Positions 8,460-16,823 of a stretch of 64,000 nucleotides of DNA are shown here, piece by piece (position 1 is the stretch's first letter; each line of letters begins with the position of its first letter). Source of the stretch: Opitutaceae bacterium (lineage in GTDB: Bacteria > Verrucomicrobiota > Verrucomicrobiia > Opitutales > Opitutaceae); contig JAEUGY010000096.1 in NCBI GenBank assembly GCA_016794625.1, positions 34,814 through 98,813 on the forward strand, given 5' to 3'. A model generated the notes under the pieces. It saw nothing but the letters and a program-made list of their open reading frames with translations. It searched no databases and had not been told where the DNA came from. The translations under genes and the position numbers were made by a program.

Positions 8460-10146
8460 TCGGTTCATCGAGCAGCTCAAGGCCCTGCCGAATTTCGATC
8501 ACGCCAGTGAGTTGGACTCATTGGTCAAGCAGCACACGGGCACGATCAATTTGGTTCAATCCATTGTCGACGGTAAGCTGGCGTCCAAGGACGACGCCTG
8601 CCGACTCTGGGCCGACTCGCTCAACGTGGCCTATGTCGATCCGTTCGCCTCGGTCACCACGGACGAGGCGGTGCAAAAGCTCCCGCTTGAAATCGCCAAG
8701 AAGGTCAGGGCCATCGGCCTCTACGTCATCAATGGCGTGCTCACGACGGCGATGGCGACACCCAATGACCTCGATCTGGTCAAGCGGCTGGGGCAGATCG
8801 CACAAGTCCCCATTTCACCGGTGTTCGCGCTGCCGCGCGATATCGAGGATGCCATCCTGATTCAGTACTCGAGCGAGAAGAATCTGGAGGAAAGCCTGAG
8901 CGAGCTCGAGCGATCGACCATTTTCGACCAGCCCGATCTGGCGGGAGACAAACTGGCCGCGCTGGCCGACTCGGAGTCGCTGGTCAAGATTCTCGACGAA
9001 ATCATCTACTACGCACTCCGGGAGCGGGCGACCGACATTCACATCGAGCCTCAGGAGATCCAATCGCGCATCCGCTTCCGCATCGATGGCAACCTCCGCG
9101 AGGTCCTTACGTATTCGAAAAAACTACACAAGGCGATCATCTCCCGCCTCAAGATCCTCGCCCAGCTGAACATCGCCGAGTCCCGCTTTCCTCAGGACGG
9201 TCGGTTCTCCCTCGCCGTCGGCAGTGCGACGGCCAACTTCCGCATGTCTTCCGTGCCGTCCCAGTATGGCGAGAAGATCGTGCTCCGCATCCTCGCGATG
9301 AGCGGCAAGAAGACGATGCTGACGCTGGACAAGATGATGATCTCGCAGACCATTCTGCAGCCGTTCAAGCGTCTGATCCAGAATCCCAACGGCATCATCT
9401 TCGTGACCGGCCCGACGGGTTCGGGAAAAACCACGACGCTCTACGCGGCCCTACACGAGATCAACAAACCGGACATCAATATTTCAACCATCGAGGACCC
9501 GGTTGAGATTCAGCTCGCGGGCGTCACTCAATCCCAGGTCAACAGCCATATCGACCTGAAGTTCTCCACGATCCTGCGCTCACTGCTGCGCCAGGATCCC
9601 GACGTCATCCTCATCGGTGAGATTCGCGATTTGGAAACGGCCAAGATTGCCACGGAGGCCGCCCTGACCGGTCACATTGTCTTCGCCACGCTGCACACCA
9701 ACACCGCGGCCCAGGCGATCATCCGGCTGCTCGAAATCGGGGTCGAGCCCTACATGGTTGCGCCGTCCGTCGTCGGTGTCCTCGCGCAAAGGCTCGCGGC
9801 CCGCATCTGCGAGAACTGCAAGGAACCGTATCATCCTTCCCGGGACACGCTGCGCAAGTACTTCCAGGATGAAGGTCTGACGGATGTTCCCTTCTTTCGC
9901 GGTCGCGGCTGCTCGTCCTGCCGCGGCACCGGCTACAAGGGTCGCGTAGCCTTCCACGAGATGGTGTTGGTCACCGAGGAGATTCGAACTCTCATTTCCG
10001 AGGGCAAGAGCGTGCAGGAAATCACCAAGGCCGCGACGAAAGTCGGATTTAAGCCCCTCCGCTACGACGGACTAAAGAAGGTGCTGCTTGGATTGACCAC
10101 CATTGAGGAAATTGAAGCCAACACGTCATTCGAGTGGGCCTCCTAG
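8440..10146 (+). CDS. Type II secretion / type IV pilus assembly ATPase (GspE/PilB family)
   Basis: This 568-aa cytoplasmic hexameric ATPase powers pseudopilus or pilus assembly. It has an N-terminal T2SSE_N-like domain (about residues 20-150) and then the motor domain. The motor carries Walker A GPTGSGKTTT (about residue 325), the Asp box TIEDPVEIQL, Walker B DVILIGEIRD and the His box TGHIVFATLHTNTAA. A zinc-binding CENC...CSSCRGTGYKG follows near residues 456-495. The start is a GTG overlapping the upstream small gene by 20 bp. No other pilus or secretion genes are nearby, so the assignment between GspE and PilB is open; the neighbours are phosphorelay proteins instead. Confidence 0.93.
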   Translation: MLNPQSSRFIEQLKALPNFDHASELDSLVKQHTGTINLVQSIVDGKLASKDDACRLWADSLNVAYVDPFASVTTDEAVQKLPLEIAKKVRAIGLYVINGVLTTAMATPNDLDLVKRLGQIAQVPISPVFALPRDIEDAILIQYSSEKNLEESLSELERSTIFDQPDLAGDKLAALADSESLVKILDEIIYYALRERATDIHIEPQEIQSRIRFRIDGNLREVLTYSKKLHKAIISRLKILAQLNIAESRFPQDGRFSLAVGSATANFRMSSVPSQYGEKIVLRILAMSGKKTMLTLDKMMISQTILQPFKRLIQNPNGIIFVTGPTGSGKTTTLYAALHEINKPDINISTIEDPVEIQLAGVTQSQVNSHIDLKFSTILRSLLRQDPDVILIGEIRDLETAKIATEAALTGHIVFATLHTNTAAQAIIRLLEIGVEPYMVAPSVVGVLAQRLAARICENCKEPYHPSRDTLRKYFQDEGLTDVPFFRGRGCSSCRGTGYKGRVAFHEMVLVTEEIRTLISEGKSVQEITKAATKVGFKPLRYDGLKKVLLGLTTIEEIEANTSFEWAS

Positions 10147-10169
10147 TTTCAGCACCGACAGACCGAACC

Positions 10170-10520
10170 ATGTCCTCCGAACCCATCATCGATCTCGAGG
10201 CGATTGAGAATCTGAAGTCCTTGAGCCCTGAAGACGATTCCTTCCTAAAGGAAATCGTCGGAGTATTTCTTGAGGATACGCCTCAGCGCATTCAGGAGCT
10301 GAAAAAAAGTCACGCGGCCGGCGACGTCGCCTCGTTCACACGCGCCGCCCACAGCATCAAGGGCAGCTCCAGCAATCTGGGGGCATCACAGCTGCGCACC
10401 GCGGCCGAGTGGTTGGAGCACGGATCGAAAAAGGAATCCCTGGCAAACCTGCAGCCAGGCATCCCCGCGCTCGAAGCTGCCTTTGCCGCCGCAAAGGCCG
10501 AGCTGGAACGTCTGATTTGA
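10170..10520 (+). CDS. Histidine phosphotransfer (Hpt) domain protein
   Basis: The 116-aa protein is a stand-alone Hpt four-helix domain with the phospho-accepting His61 in AAHSIKGSSSNLGA. The longer frame beginning at 10134 overlaps the ATPase gene; I chose the ATG at 10170, 23 nt after the ATPase stop, because the Hpt fold begins there (MSSEPIIDLEAIENLK). Hpt proteins shuttle phosphate between receivers, which fits the receiver-kinase and CheY-like protein at the start of this chain. Its stop codon directly abuts the stop of opgH on the other strand with no spacer. Confidence 0.9.
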   Translation: MSSEPIIDLEAIENLKSLSPEDDSFLKEIVGVFLEDTPQRIQELKKSHAAGDVASFTRAAHSIKGSSSNLGASQLRTAAEWLEHGSKKESLANLQPGIPALEAAFAAAKAELERLI

Positions 10521-12665
10521 TCAGCGGTACAGCGCGGTGATGGGTGCCGCCGTCAGCACGTTGTATTGGCGCACCGCGAGCCGCCACCACTCCGCGATCG
10601 ACGCACTCGGCTGCCTCCACAGCTCCTCATGGAGCCAGATCATCGATTCGGCATCCATGAGCAGGGCCATTTTCTCCTTGGACGATAGTTGCGCGGGTCC
10701 CTCGTGCAGGAGCCGGTGGCGGAGTTGGGAAAAGTAGTCGCGGGACTCGTCACTGGGCCTCCGTTGGCGCAGCAGCGAGACGTGCACGGCATTCACATAG
10801 GGATCAACCACCGCCTGCAACAGTCCATAGTCGGACCGGAGTCGTTCAATCGGCTGCAGACGCTGGTAACACTCGGCCAGGTTGCGCCTCAAGCGGCGGA
10901 GCACCTCCGGTGGATCCACCTCCTCCGGGGTGAGAAACAGTCCCAGCCGCAGGGCCAGCTGGCCGTAGCTCACCTTGCTGAGGGCAATCGACAACGGAAT
11001 CGAAAACACCAGTCCGGCAAGAACCGGGCTCAGCCACCAGAAGTAGGTGGGCAGCAAAATGAAGGCGGAAATGCCCCACACGAGTCCAAAAATCGTCTGG
11101 TCGCCATGGGTCAGGATACCTTCCCGCCAATCGGTCCCATCCTCCGCGCCCCGGCGCTGCGTCACCCACGAGACCCCCTGTCCGAGCAGGGTGAAAATCA
11201 CGAACCTGGTATTAAAAACCATGGCGATCGGAGCGATCAGCGCCGACAGCACCGTCTCGACCATGGCGCTCGCGATCAAGGAGGCGGCGCCGCCAAAACG
11301 CGCCGCTTCGGCGCGGTCCCGCAGCATGACCACCAGGCCCATGAGCTTCGGCAGGAAGAGAAGAAGCATCGAAAGGACAAAGAGCGTGAGCGCCTCCGGA
11401 ATCTCCAACACGTATCCAAAAAGTGCGGTTACACCCGCGGAATCATCACCGGAGAACTGCCCTTGATGATTGAAGGTGTGGATGGTCGACAGCACGAGAA
11501 ACAACAGCCAGAGCGGCGAAGAGACATAACCCATGACTCCCATGATGAGATGAAAGCGGTTCGCCGGGCGAAACCCGCGGGCCGTCAGGAGCCAGGTGTG
11601 CTGCAGATTTCCCTGACACCACCGCCGGTCGCGTTTTGCCGCATCGATCAGCGTGGGCGGACCCTCCTCGTAGGTCGCGTCGATTTCACTCGCCAGCCAT
11701 ACCTGCCATCCCGCCTTTCGCATCAGGGCCGCCTCGACAAAGTCATGTGAGAGGATTCGCCCGCCAAACGGCTCGCTTCCCGGAAGCTCGGGCAGAGAAC
11801 AGTGGTCCATGAACGGCTGCACCCGAATGATCGCGTTGTGGCCCCAATAGTTTCCATCGGGTCCCTGCCAGTAGTTGAGACCGGCGAGGAAGATCGGACT
11901 ATAGAGACGATTCGCGAAGGACATCACGCGGGCGAAAAGCGATTCTCCATTCACAATACGCGGGGCGGTCTGGATGATTCCGGTGCGGGGATTCCGCTCC
12001 ATCATCCGCACCAGTTTGACGAGGGCTTCCCCGCTCATCAGCGAGTCGGCATCCAGCACCACCATGTACCGGTACTTCTTCCCCCAACGCCGGAGAAAGT
12101 CGGCGACATTTCCGGCCTTCTTGTTGATCTGCTGTCGCCGCTTTCGATAGAAGATCCGGCCAAATCCACCCACTTGCTTGCAAAGCTCCACCCAGGCGAC
12201 CTCTTCCTCAATCCATTGGTTCGGTTGGTTGGAATCAGAGAGGATGAAAAAGTCGAAGTGGCGGATCTGTCCGGTTTCTTCGAGTGACCGGTAGATCACC
12301 CGCAATCCTTCGAAAACCCGGGACACGTCCTCATTGAAGACCGGCATGACAATGGCCGTTGAAGCCAGAGGCAGAGATTCCTTCTCCCAGTCGACCGTGT
12401 TCTCAATGCGTCGGGTGTCGCCACCGCGGTTGAGGACATAGAATCCCAGCATCGCCGTCACAAAGCCGATCGCGATGTGAGAAAACAGAATCACAAAGAG
12501 CGTCAGCAGCGCCCATTCCAAGCCGTTGATGCCGTCGGCGCTCCAGAGCAAATCCGCCATGAACCAGGTGGCGAGACTCGTCAGCATGAAAGCAGACGAG
12601 AACAAGGTGGCCCGCCGGCGGGCCACCCGGCCAGGTTCAGGACTATCTGGTGTAAAGAGCTTCAT
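10521..12665 (-). CDS. opgH: Osmoregulated periplasmic glucan glucosyltransferase
   Basis: The 714-aa inner-membrane GT2 enzyme polymerises the beta-glucan backbone from UDP-glucose. Two N-terminal membrane segments are followed by the glycosyltransferase domain (TAIVMPVFNEDVSRVFEGL, LDADSLMSG, HNAIIRVQPF, LSHDFVEAALMRKAGW, RRWCQGNLQH). Several C-terminal membrane helices come next. It is shorter than the 847-aa E. coli enzyme, mainly at the N-terminus. It is last in a minus-strand operon with opgG and an unknown membrane protein; the gap to that upstream gene is 81 nt. Confidence 0.95.
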   Translation of the reverse strand: MKLFTPDSPEPGRVARRRATLFSSAFMLTSLATWFMADLLWSADGINGLEWALLTLFVILFSHIAIGFVTAMLGFYVLNRGGDTRRIENTVDWEKESLPLASTAIVMPVFNEDVSRVFEGLRVIYRSLEETGQIRHFDFFILSDSNQPNQWIEEEVAWVELCKQVGGFGRIFYRKRRQQINKKAGNVADFLRRWGKKYRYMVVLDADSLMSGEALVKLVRMMERNPRTGIIQTAPRIVNGESLFARVMSFANRLYSPIFLAGLNYWQGPDGNYWGHNAIIRVQPFMDHCSLPELPGSEPFGGRILSHDFVEAALMRKAGWQVWLASEIDATYEEGPPTLIDAAKRDRRWCQGNLQHTWLLTARGFRPANRFHLIMGVMGYVSSPLWLLFLVLSTIHTFNHQGQFSGDDSAGVTALFGYVLEIPEALTLFVLSMLLLFLPKLMGLVVMLRDRAEAARFGGAASLIASAMVETVLSALIAPIAMVFNTRFVIFTLLGQGVSWVTQRRGAEDGTDWREGILTHGDQTIFGLVWGISAFILLPTYFWWLSPVLAGLVFSIPLSIALSKVSYGQLALRLGLFLTPEEVDPPEVLRRLRRNLAECYQRLQPIERLRSDYGLLQAVVDPYVNAVHVSLLRQRRPSDESRDYFSQLRHRLLHEGPAQLSSKEKMALLMDAESMIWLHEELWRQPSASIAEWWRLAVRQYNVLTAAPITALYR

Positions 12666-12746
12666 GGAGACCCCGAATCAGTCGAGAAAGCCGTATGATC
12701 GTGTTCCATGTCTGCCGGGGCACGCTTTGAAATACATCATGGGGGG

Positions 12747-13355
12747 CTAGCGAGTCGCCCGGAAGATACCGGTCAGCGTCGCCACGAAAACAGCCCAGAG
12801 CAGGAGGGTCCGCACGATCGGCCACTTCTCAATCCGCTCCAGCGTCTCGCCTGCTGCTTCGCTGATGGGTCCGAGATCAATTTCTCGCGGCACCATGCTG
12901 GATACCGCCAGATCCGGCCCGGCCTGGATCGAACTCTCGCGCATCGCACTCGCAAAATCCGGCGGGATCGCTCGGCGATCGAGAAATGCATACGGCCACT
13001 TTCTCGGTCCATCGGAAAGAAGCAGCGCGAGTCGGCCAGCCACCGCAATTCGATCGTGCGGCAGGTTTTTCTCTTCCAGCAGCGCTGAGAACCACTCGTC
13101 CATCGCGGCGGCCGTTTCATCGGCAGCCAGAGTTGTTGGATCCAGGGCGGGATTGACCTCATGACGACGCGCCGCCCGCTCAAGAATTTCCTGAATGAGC
13201 CTGCTTTGGTGCAATCGATTATGAATGCGATGCGCCCGCAGGTAATCCTCGACCCGCACATAGGCGGCGTTCCAGGCGTCCATCGAACCTGTCTTCGGCC
13301 GGAACGAAAAGAGTCTGACATCCACCGGCAAGGGCGTTTCTTGAGAAGAGCTCAT
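12747..13355 (-). CDS. Tail-anchored protein of unknown function between opgG and opgH
   Basis: The 202-aa product from ATG 13355 (MSSSQETPLPVDVRLF) has a long soluble region and one hydrophobic segment near the C-terminus (TLLLWAVFVATLTGIF), suggesting a tail anchor. The soluble part is alpha-helical in character, with DAWNAAYVRVEDYLRAH and AAAMDEWFSALLEEK. I chose this start because longer frames would overlap opgG and the gap to the opgG stop is then 26 nt. No known domain was recognised. Sitting between opgG and opgH, it is likely a glucan-synthesis accessory factor. Confidence 0.75.
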   Translation of the reverse strand: MSSSQETPLPVDVRLFSFRPKTGSMDAWNAAYVRVEDYLRAHRIHNRLHQSRLIQEILERAARRHEVNPALDPTTLAADETAAAMDEWFSALLEEKNLPHDRIAVAGRLALLLSDGPRKWPYAFLDRRAIPPDFASAMRESSIQAGPDLAVSSMVPREIDLGPISEAAGETLERIEKWPIVRTLLLWAVFVATLTGIFRATR

Positions 13356-13381
13356 GCGTGAAGATCCACCCCGGTGTCGGA

Positions 13382-14911
13382 TCAGTCGGGTTGCCAGAGA
13401 TAAGTCCACGTCTCCGTCAACACGTCTTCCGCCTGCCGAAGAAAGGCACGGAGTTCAACCGGACGGCCCGATCCATCCGGCTTGAGCGCAAACGCCAGAC
13501 GCCACGTCTCATTGAACGGATTCCACTGCAGTCCTTGATGGACGAGACGGGAGCCGGGTCCCACATCGAGCACCGCCTCGATTTCGCCGGCCCCTTCACG
13601 TTTCACCACGTGGCCAAAGTCAACAAACACCCGCTGCAATTCCGGCTCGTGGGTGCGGCTCCGTCCCAACCGCGTGCCCACGGCCCGACCGGCCGGCGGG
13701 TGGATCGACCCCGCTTCCGTCTCCATGTACCAGACCAGTTGGTACGAAAGATCGAAGGCTTGTCCGGCCGTCGGCTTCTCCTCCGGCACCCAGAAAGCGA
13801 CGATGTTGTCATTGGTCTCGTCGGCGGTCGGAATCTCCACGAGTCGAAGCTCTCCCCTGCCCCAGCCGCCGCGCGGGTGGACCCAGACCGAAGGTCGCAG
13901 ATGGTAGCACGCCTCGAGGTCTTCGTAACTGGCGAATCTTCGATCGCGCTGCACCAGACCAAACCCCTTCGGATCCCGATCGGAGAACGCCACGGTGCGC
14001 ACCTGGCGGGGATTGGAAAGCGGCCGCCAGATCCATTCTCCGTTGCCGCGATGGAGCATCAAGCCGTCGGAATCGTGCACCTCGGGCCGATAGTCATTGT
14101 TGACCGTGGCGGAGGACTCGCCATGCCAGAACATGCTGGTCAACGGAGCGAAACCAAAGGTTCCCACCTCGGCGCCTGCGCGCACGAACAGACGGAGCTC
14201 CACGTCAACGGTCGTACTCGGCCCCGGAATCAAGGTGAACTGAAAGGCTCCTGTCACCGACGGCGACTCCATCAGGGCGTGGACCACCACCTGGCGGGCG
14301 TCTTTCGCGGGCTGTTCAATCCAGAATTCGGTGAACACCGGGAACTCCTCGGGGCGCGGGGCCCCGGTGTCGATCGCAAGTCCCCGGGCCGAGAGTCCAT
14401 AGCGCTGGCCCTGGCCGAGCGCACGGAAGTAACTGGCGCCCTGGAAGGCCGCCAGCTCATCGAACTTCGCCGGGGAGTTCAGCGGATGTGACAGTCGGAA
14501 ACCCGAGAATCCAAGATCACGCGGTAGGTGAACGGGTTTAAACTGTCCGTGGTAGTGGAAGAGTTCTGTCTCAAAGGGAATCAGTACTGATTTTCCAGAG
14601 ACCAGCTGGGAAACCTGGATTGTCCGGTCATGCACAAAACCAGGATGGAAAAACTGAACCCGGAACGGCAGGCTCTGTTCCGCCCACAACGTGCGCCTCT
14701 CGTCAAACTGGATCATCCGGTATTCGTCATAGGTGAGCCGCCGGAGACTCTCGGCGAGGTCGGAAGCGCGGGTGGCATAGGGGCGCGCGGCCAGTTCCTG
14801 TGCACGGCGTATGACGTCGTCACGATTGAATGCGCGCAGCGGCGCCATCACCAGCGCCGCGACGAGGCTGGCGGCTGCAAACCGGACGATATTGCCGACG
14901 TGGTGGTTCAT
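13382..14911 (-). CDS. opgG: Periplasmic glucan biosynthesis protein
   Basis: The 509-aa protein begins MNHHVGNIVRFAAASLVAAL with a signal peptide likely cleaved after APLRAF, and matches the OpgG/OpgD family. Family features include FNRDDVIRRAQELAARPY, TYDEYRMIQFDERR, PFRVQFFHPGF and the C-terminal Ig-like part with VHPRGGWGRGELRLVEIPT. OpgG acts in the periplasm on osmoregulated glucans. The start ATG at 14911 has a GGAGG 6 nt upstream and overlaps the UDG stop by 4 nt (ATGA); longer frames run into the UDG gene. Confidence 0.95.
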   Translation of the reverse strand: MNHHVGNIVRFAAASLVAALVMAPLRAFNRDDVIRRAQELAARPYATRASDLAESLRRLTYDEYRMIQFDERRTLWAEQSLPFRVQFFHPGFVHDRTIQVSQLVSGKSVLIPFETELFHYHGQFKPVHLPRDLGFSGFRLSHPLNSPAKFDELAAFQGASYFRALGQGQRYGLSARGLAIDTGAPRPEEFPVFTEFWIEQPAKDARQVVVHALMESPSVTGAFQFTLIPGPSTTVDVELRLFVRAGAEVGTFGFAPLTSMFWHGESSATVNNDYRPEVHDSDGLMLHRGNGEWIWRPLSNPRQVRTVAFSDRDPKGFGLVQRDRRFASYEDLEACYHLRPSVWVHPRGGWGRGELRLVEIPTADETNDNIVAFWVPEEKPTAGQAFDLSYQLVWYMETEAGSIHPPAGRAVGTRLGRSRTHEPELQRVFVDFGHVVKREGAGEIEAVLDVGPGSRLVHQGLQWNPFNETWRLAFALKPDGSGRPVELRAFLRQAEDVLTETWTYLWQPD

Positions 14912-15822
14912 TTTGCCTCCAGGAAGTACTTCCGCTGGCGTTCCGAGATGGGAATCCCGACCCGCTCCATGACTTTCAGCAGATCCTCCCAGATGGCGCG
15001 CTTGGAACGGTTCGAGGCGTTGCGGAGAATGTAACTGGGATGATAGGTGACCATGACCGGCTTTTCTCCAAAGAGTTTCCACTGGCCGCGAATTTCCCCC
15101 AAGGCCTTGAACGACCCCATCCCAAAGAGCCCCTGCGCTGCGGTTGATCCGAGGGCGACGATCACCTCTGGATTCACGATCTCGAGTTGGGCTCGAAAGA
15201 ACGGAAGGCAGTACGACATTTCCTCCGCCGTGGGGGGACGGTTGCCGACCTGTTCCTGGCCGGATGCCGTGGGCAGCTCAGGCCGCCAGTTCATGATGTT
15301 GCCGATATAAACCTCTTTGCGCTGCAGGCCCATGGCCTGGATCATGCGGTTTAGAAGCTGCCCCGCCGGACCGACAAACGGCTCGCCGACGACCTCCTCC
15401 TCCGCGCCAGGGGCCTCGCCGCAGAAGAAAATCCGCGCGTTCAAATCTCCTACTCCGACCACGACCTTCTTGCCCGGCCGCACGCGACTCCGGCAGACTT
15501 CGTCATCAACCACGCGCTGGGTCAACCAGGCCATGCGTTCAGACTTCGACCCCGCAGGAACGAGCAGCGGTTTGGCTTCCGGCATCGCGGCGGCCGCGAC
15601 TTTTTGAACTTCGACCCGAACCGCTACGGTCCTTTCGGCCCGGTCGGTGACGGCAGCCGCGCCGGAGTCGCGGGGGATGGGAGCCGTCCGTTTCGACGAC
15701 CCGACCTGCGTCATCGCCCGCCGCAGCGACTCCAGCGCCGTCGGTGAGAGATTCACCGTCTTCACGCCGGTGGACTTCAGGCGGCGCAGTTCGCTGACCA
15801 ATGCCGTCAGGATGTTTTCCAT
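14908..15822 (-). CDS. Uracil-DNA glycosylase, family 4-like, with incomplete Fe-S ligands
   Basis: The 304-aa protein has the family 4 UDG core: motif 1 GEAPGAEEE, PFVGPAGQLLNRM, and motif 2 TYHPSYILRN. An N-terminal extension of about 90 residues is low-complexity. Family 4 enzymes bind [4Fe-4S] through four cysteines; here Cys110 and Cys205 are present but the second ligand position is Arg113 and the usual KCRP is NWRP (178-181). It also lacks the UdgX KRRIH insertion. The ATG at 15822 follows GAGGGTGG. Excision of uracil is plausible but the cluster may be absent. Confidence 0.85.
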   Translation of the reverse strand: MENILTALVSELRRLKSTGVKTVNLSPTALESLRRAMTQVGSSKRTAPIPRDSGAAAVTDRAERTVAVRVEVQKVAAAAMPEAKPLLVPAGSKSERMAWLTQRVVDDEVCRSRVRPGKKVVVGVGDLNARIFFCGEAPGAEEEVVGEPFVGPAGQLLNRMIQAMGLQRKEVYIGNIMNWRPELPTASGQEQVGNRPPTAEEMSYCLPFFRAQLEIVNPEVIVALGSTAAQGLFGMGSFKALGEIRGQWKLFGEKPVMVTYHPSYILRNASNRSKRAIWEDLLKVMERVGIPISERQRKYFLEAK

Positions 15823-15838
15823 GGCGCGAATTCCACCC

Positions 15839-16441
15839 TCACTGCGTGGCCATGCGACCGTCGAGAAGCTTCTCCACATACTTGCCGAGGAGATCGAATT
15901 CCAGATTGACCTCCTGGCCGACAGATCTGCCGCCCAGATTGGTCACCGCAAGGGTATGCGGTATCAACCAGACCGCTACGGTATCGACGCCAACCTCCGC
16001 CACGGTGAGGGAAATGCCATCGATCGCGATGCTGCCTTTGTGAATGACATAACGTCCCATCCCGCGGGGCACGCTCACAGAGAGGTAGGTGTCGGCACCC
16101 CGTCGCTCAAAGACTCTAATCGTGCCGGTGCCATCCACATGGCCGGTCACAAAATGCCCACCGAGCTTTCCACCAAAAACCAGGCTGCGCTCCAGGTTCA
16201 CGCGGTCACCCACCTTGAGCGCGGCAAAATTCGTCAGGCGTCGCGTCTCGGCCAGGACATCGAAGCTGATCACCCCGTGCTCCACCGAGACCACGGTGAG
16301 GCAGCAGCCATTGACGGCGACGCTATCGCCCACGGCCAATGAGGACAAAATGAGCTGCGCCCCGATCCGAAATCGCCACGAACTGCCGTGGTCGACAAAA
16401 TCAACGACGCTTCCTGTTTCTTCGATCAGTCCTGTGAACAT
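15839..16441 (-). CDS. ribE: Riboflavin synthase, alpha subunit
   Basis: The 200-aa enzyme dismutates two 6,7-dimethyl-8-ribityllumazine molecules into riboflavin. It has the N-terminal signature MFTGLIEETG and the two internal lumazine-binding repeats (VNGCCLTVV...FDVLAET and IDGISLTVAEV...WLIPHTLAVTNL). The linking GGHFVTGHVDGTG is also present. ATG 16441 gives the canonical start; longer frames add unrelated sequence. It is first of a minus-strand run continuing udg-opgG-unknown-opgH with very short gaps. I see no FMN riboswitch upstream. Confidence 0.96.
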   Translation of the reverse strand: MFTGLIEETGSVVDFVDHGSSWRFRIGAQLILSSLAVGDSVAVNGCCLTVVSVEHGVISFDVLAETRRLTNFAALKVGDRVNLERSLVFGGKLGGHFVTGHVDGTGTIRVFERRGADTYLSVSVPRGMGRYVIHKGSIAIDGISLTVAEVGVDTVAVWLIPHTLAVTNLGGRSVGQEVNLEFDLLGKYVEKLLDGRMATQ

Positions 16442-16823
16442 AAGGGTATCCGTATATCGCGGAAGAGAATTTGACCGAACCCAATCTCCAGTGGTTTCCA
16501 CGCAGGCACCAACGGCTTTTGTCAGGGAGACTGAGGCGGCGCGCAGCGAAAAACGACCCAAACCCCGCGGGGTCGAAGTCCTCGCCATGTATTCGGTAAA
16601 CAGCAGGATTTCAATCGTTTATAAATTGAGTGAGGTTGAGCGCTGAAAATTCAACGATAGCGGTCCAGGCATAACAAGCGCAAACAACCTTCGAGCTTTC
16701 CGGCTGAAACCCGTCTGGCAGGAGAGACCTGGCCCCCGGGCGACGGGCGAAGGGGCGGCGAACCACCCGGAGCAGCACCGTTGACGCGGATCGCGAATAT
16801 TCCAACCTCTCCAACTCCTTCTA
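16442..16823. other. 382-bp divergent intergenic region between ribE and leuS
   Basis: No gene I can support lies here. The half next to ribE is moderately AT-rich (ATTTCAATCGTTTATAAATTGAGTGAGG at about 16610-16637, a plausible promoter area). The half next to leuS is GC-rich and able to fold (CCCGTCTGGCAGG ... CCCCCGGGCGACGGGCGAAGGGG, about 16707-16757), so leuS may have a structured leader. No T-box, FMN riboswitch, SRP, RNase P or tmRNA core was found. Confidence 0.5.

Noticed and set aside
8440..10146. Complete type II secretion or type IV pilus locus
   Set aside because: Only the ATPase is present; no inner-membrane platform, pilin or secretin genes are nearby.
16707..16790. Glycine-riboswitch-like words (GGAGAGACC, GCGAAGGGGC) upstream of leuS
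   Set aside because: The essential CUCAGGCAAAAGGAC-type segment is missing and leuS is not a glycine gene; the match looks like GC-rich chance.
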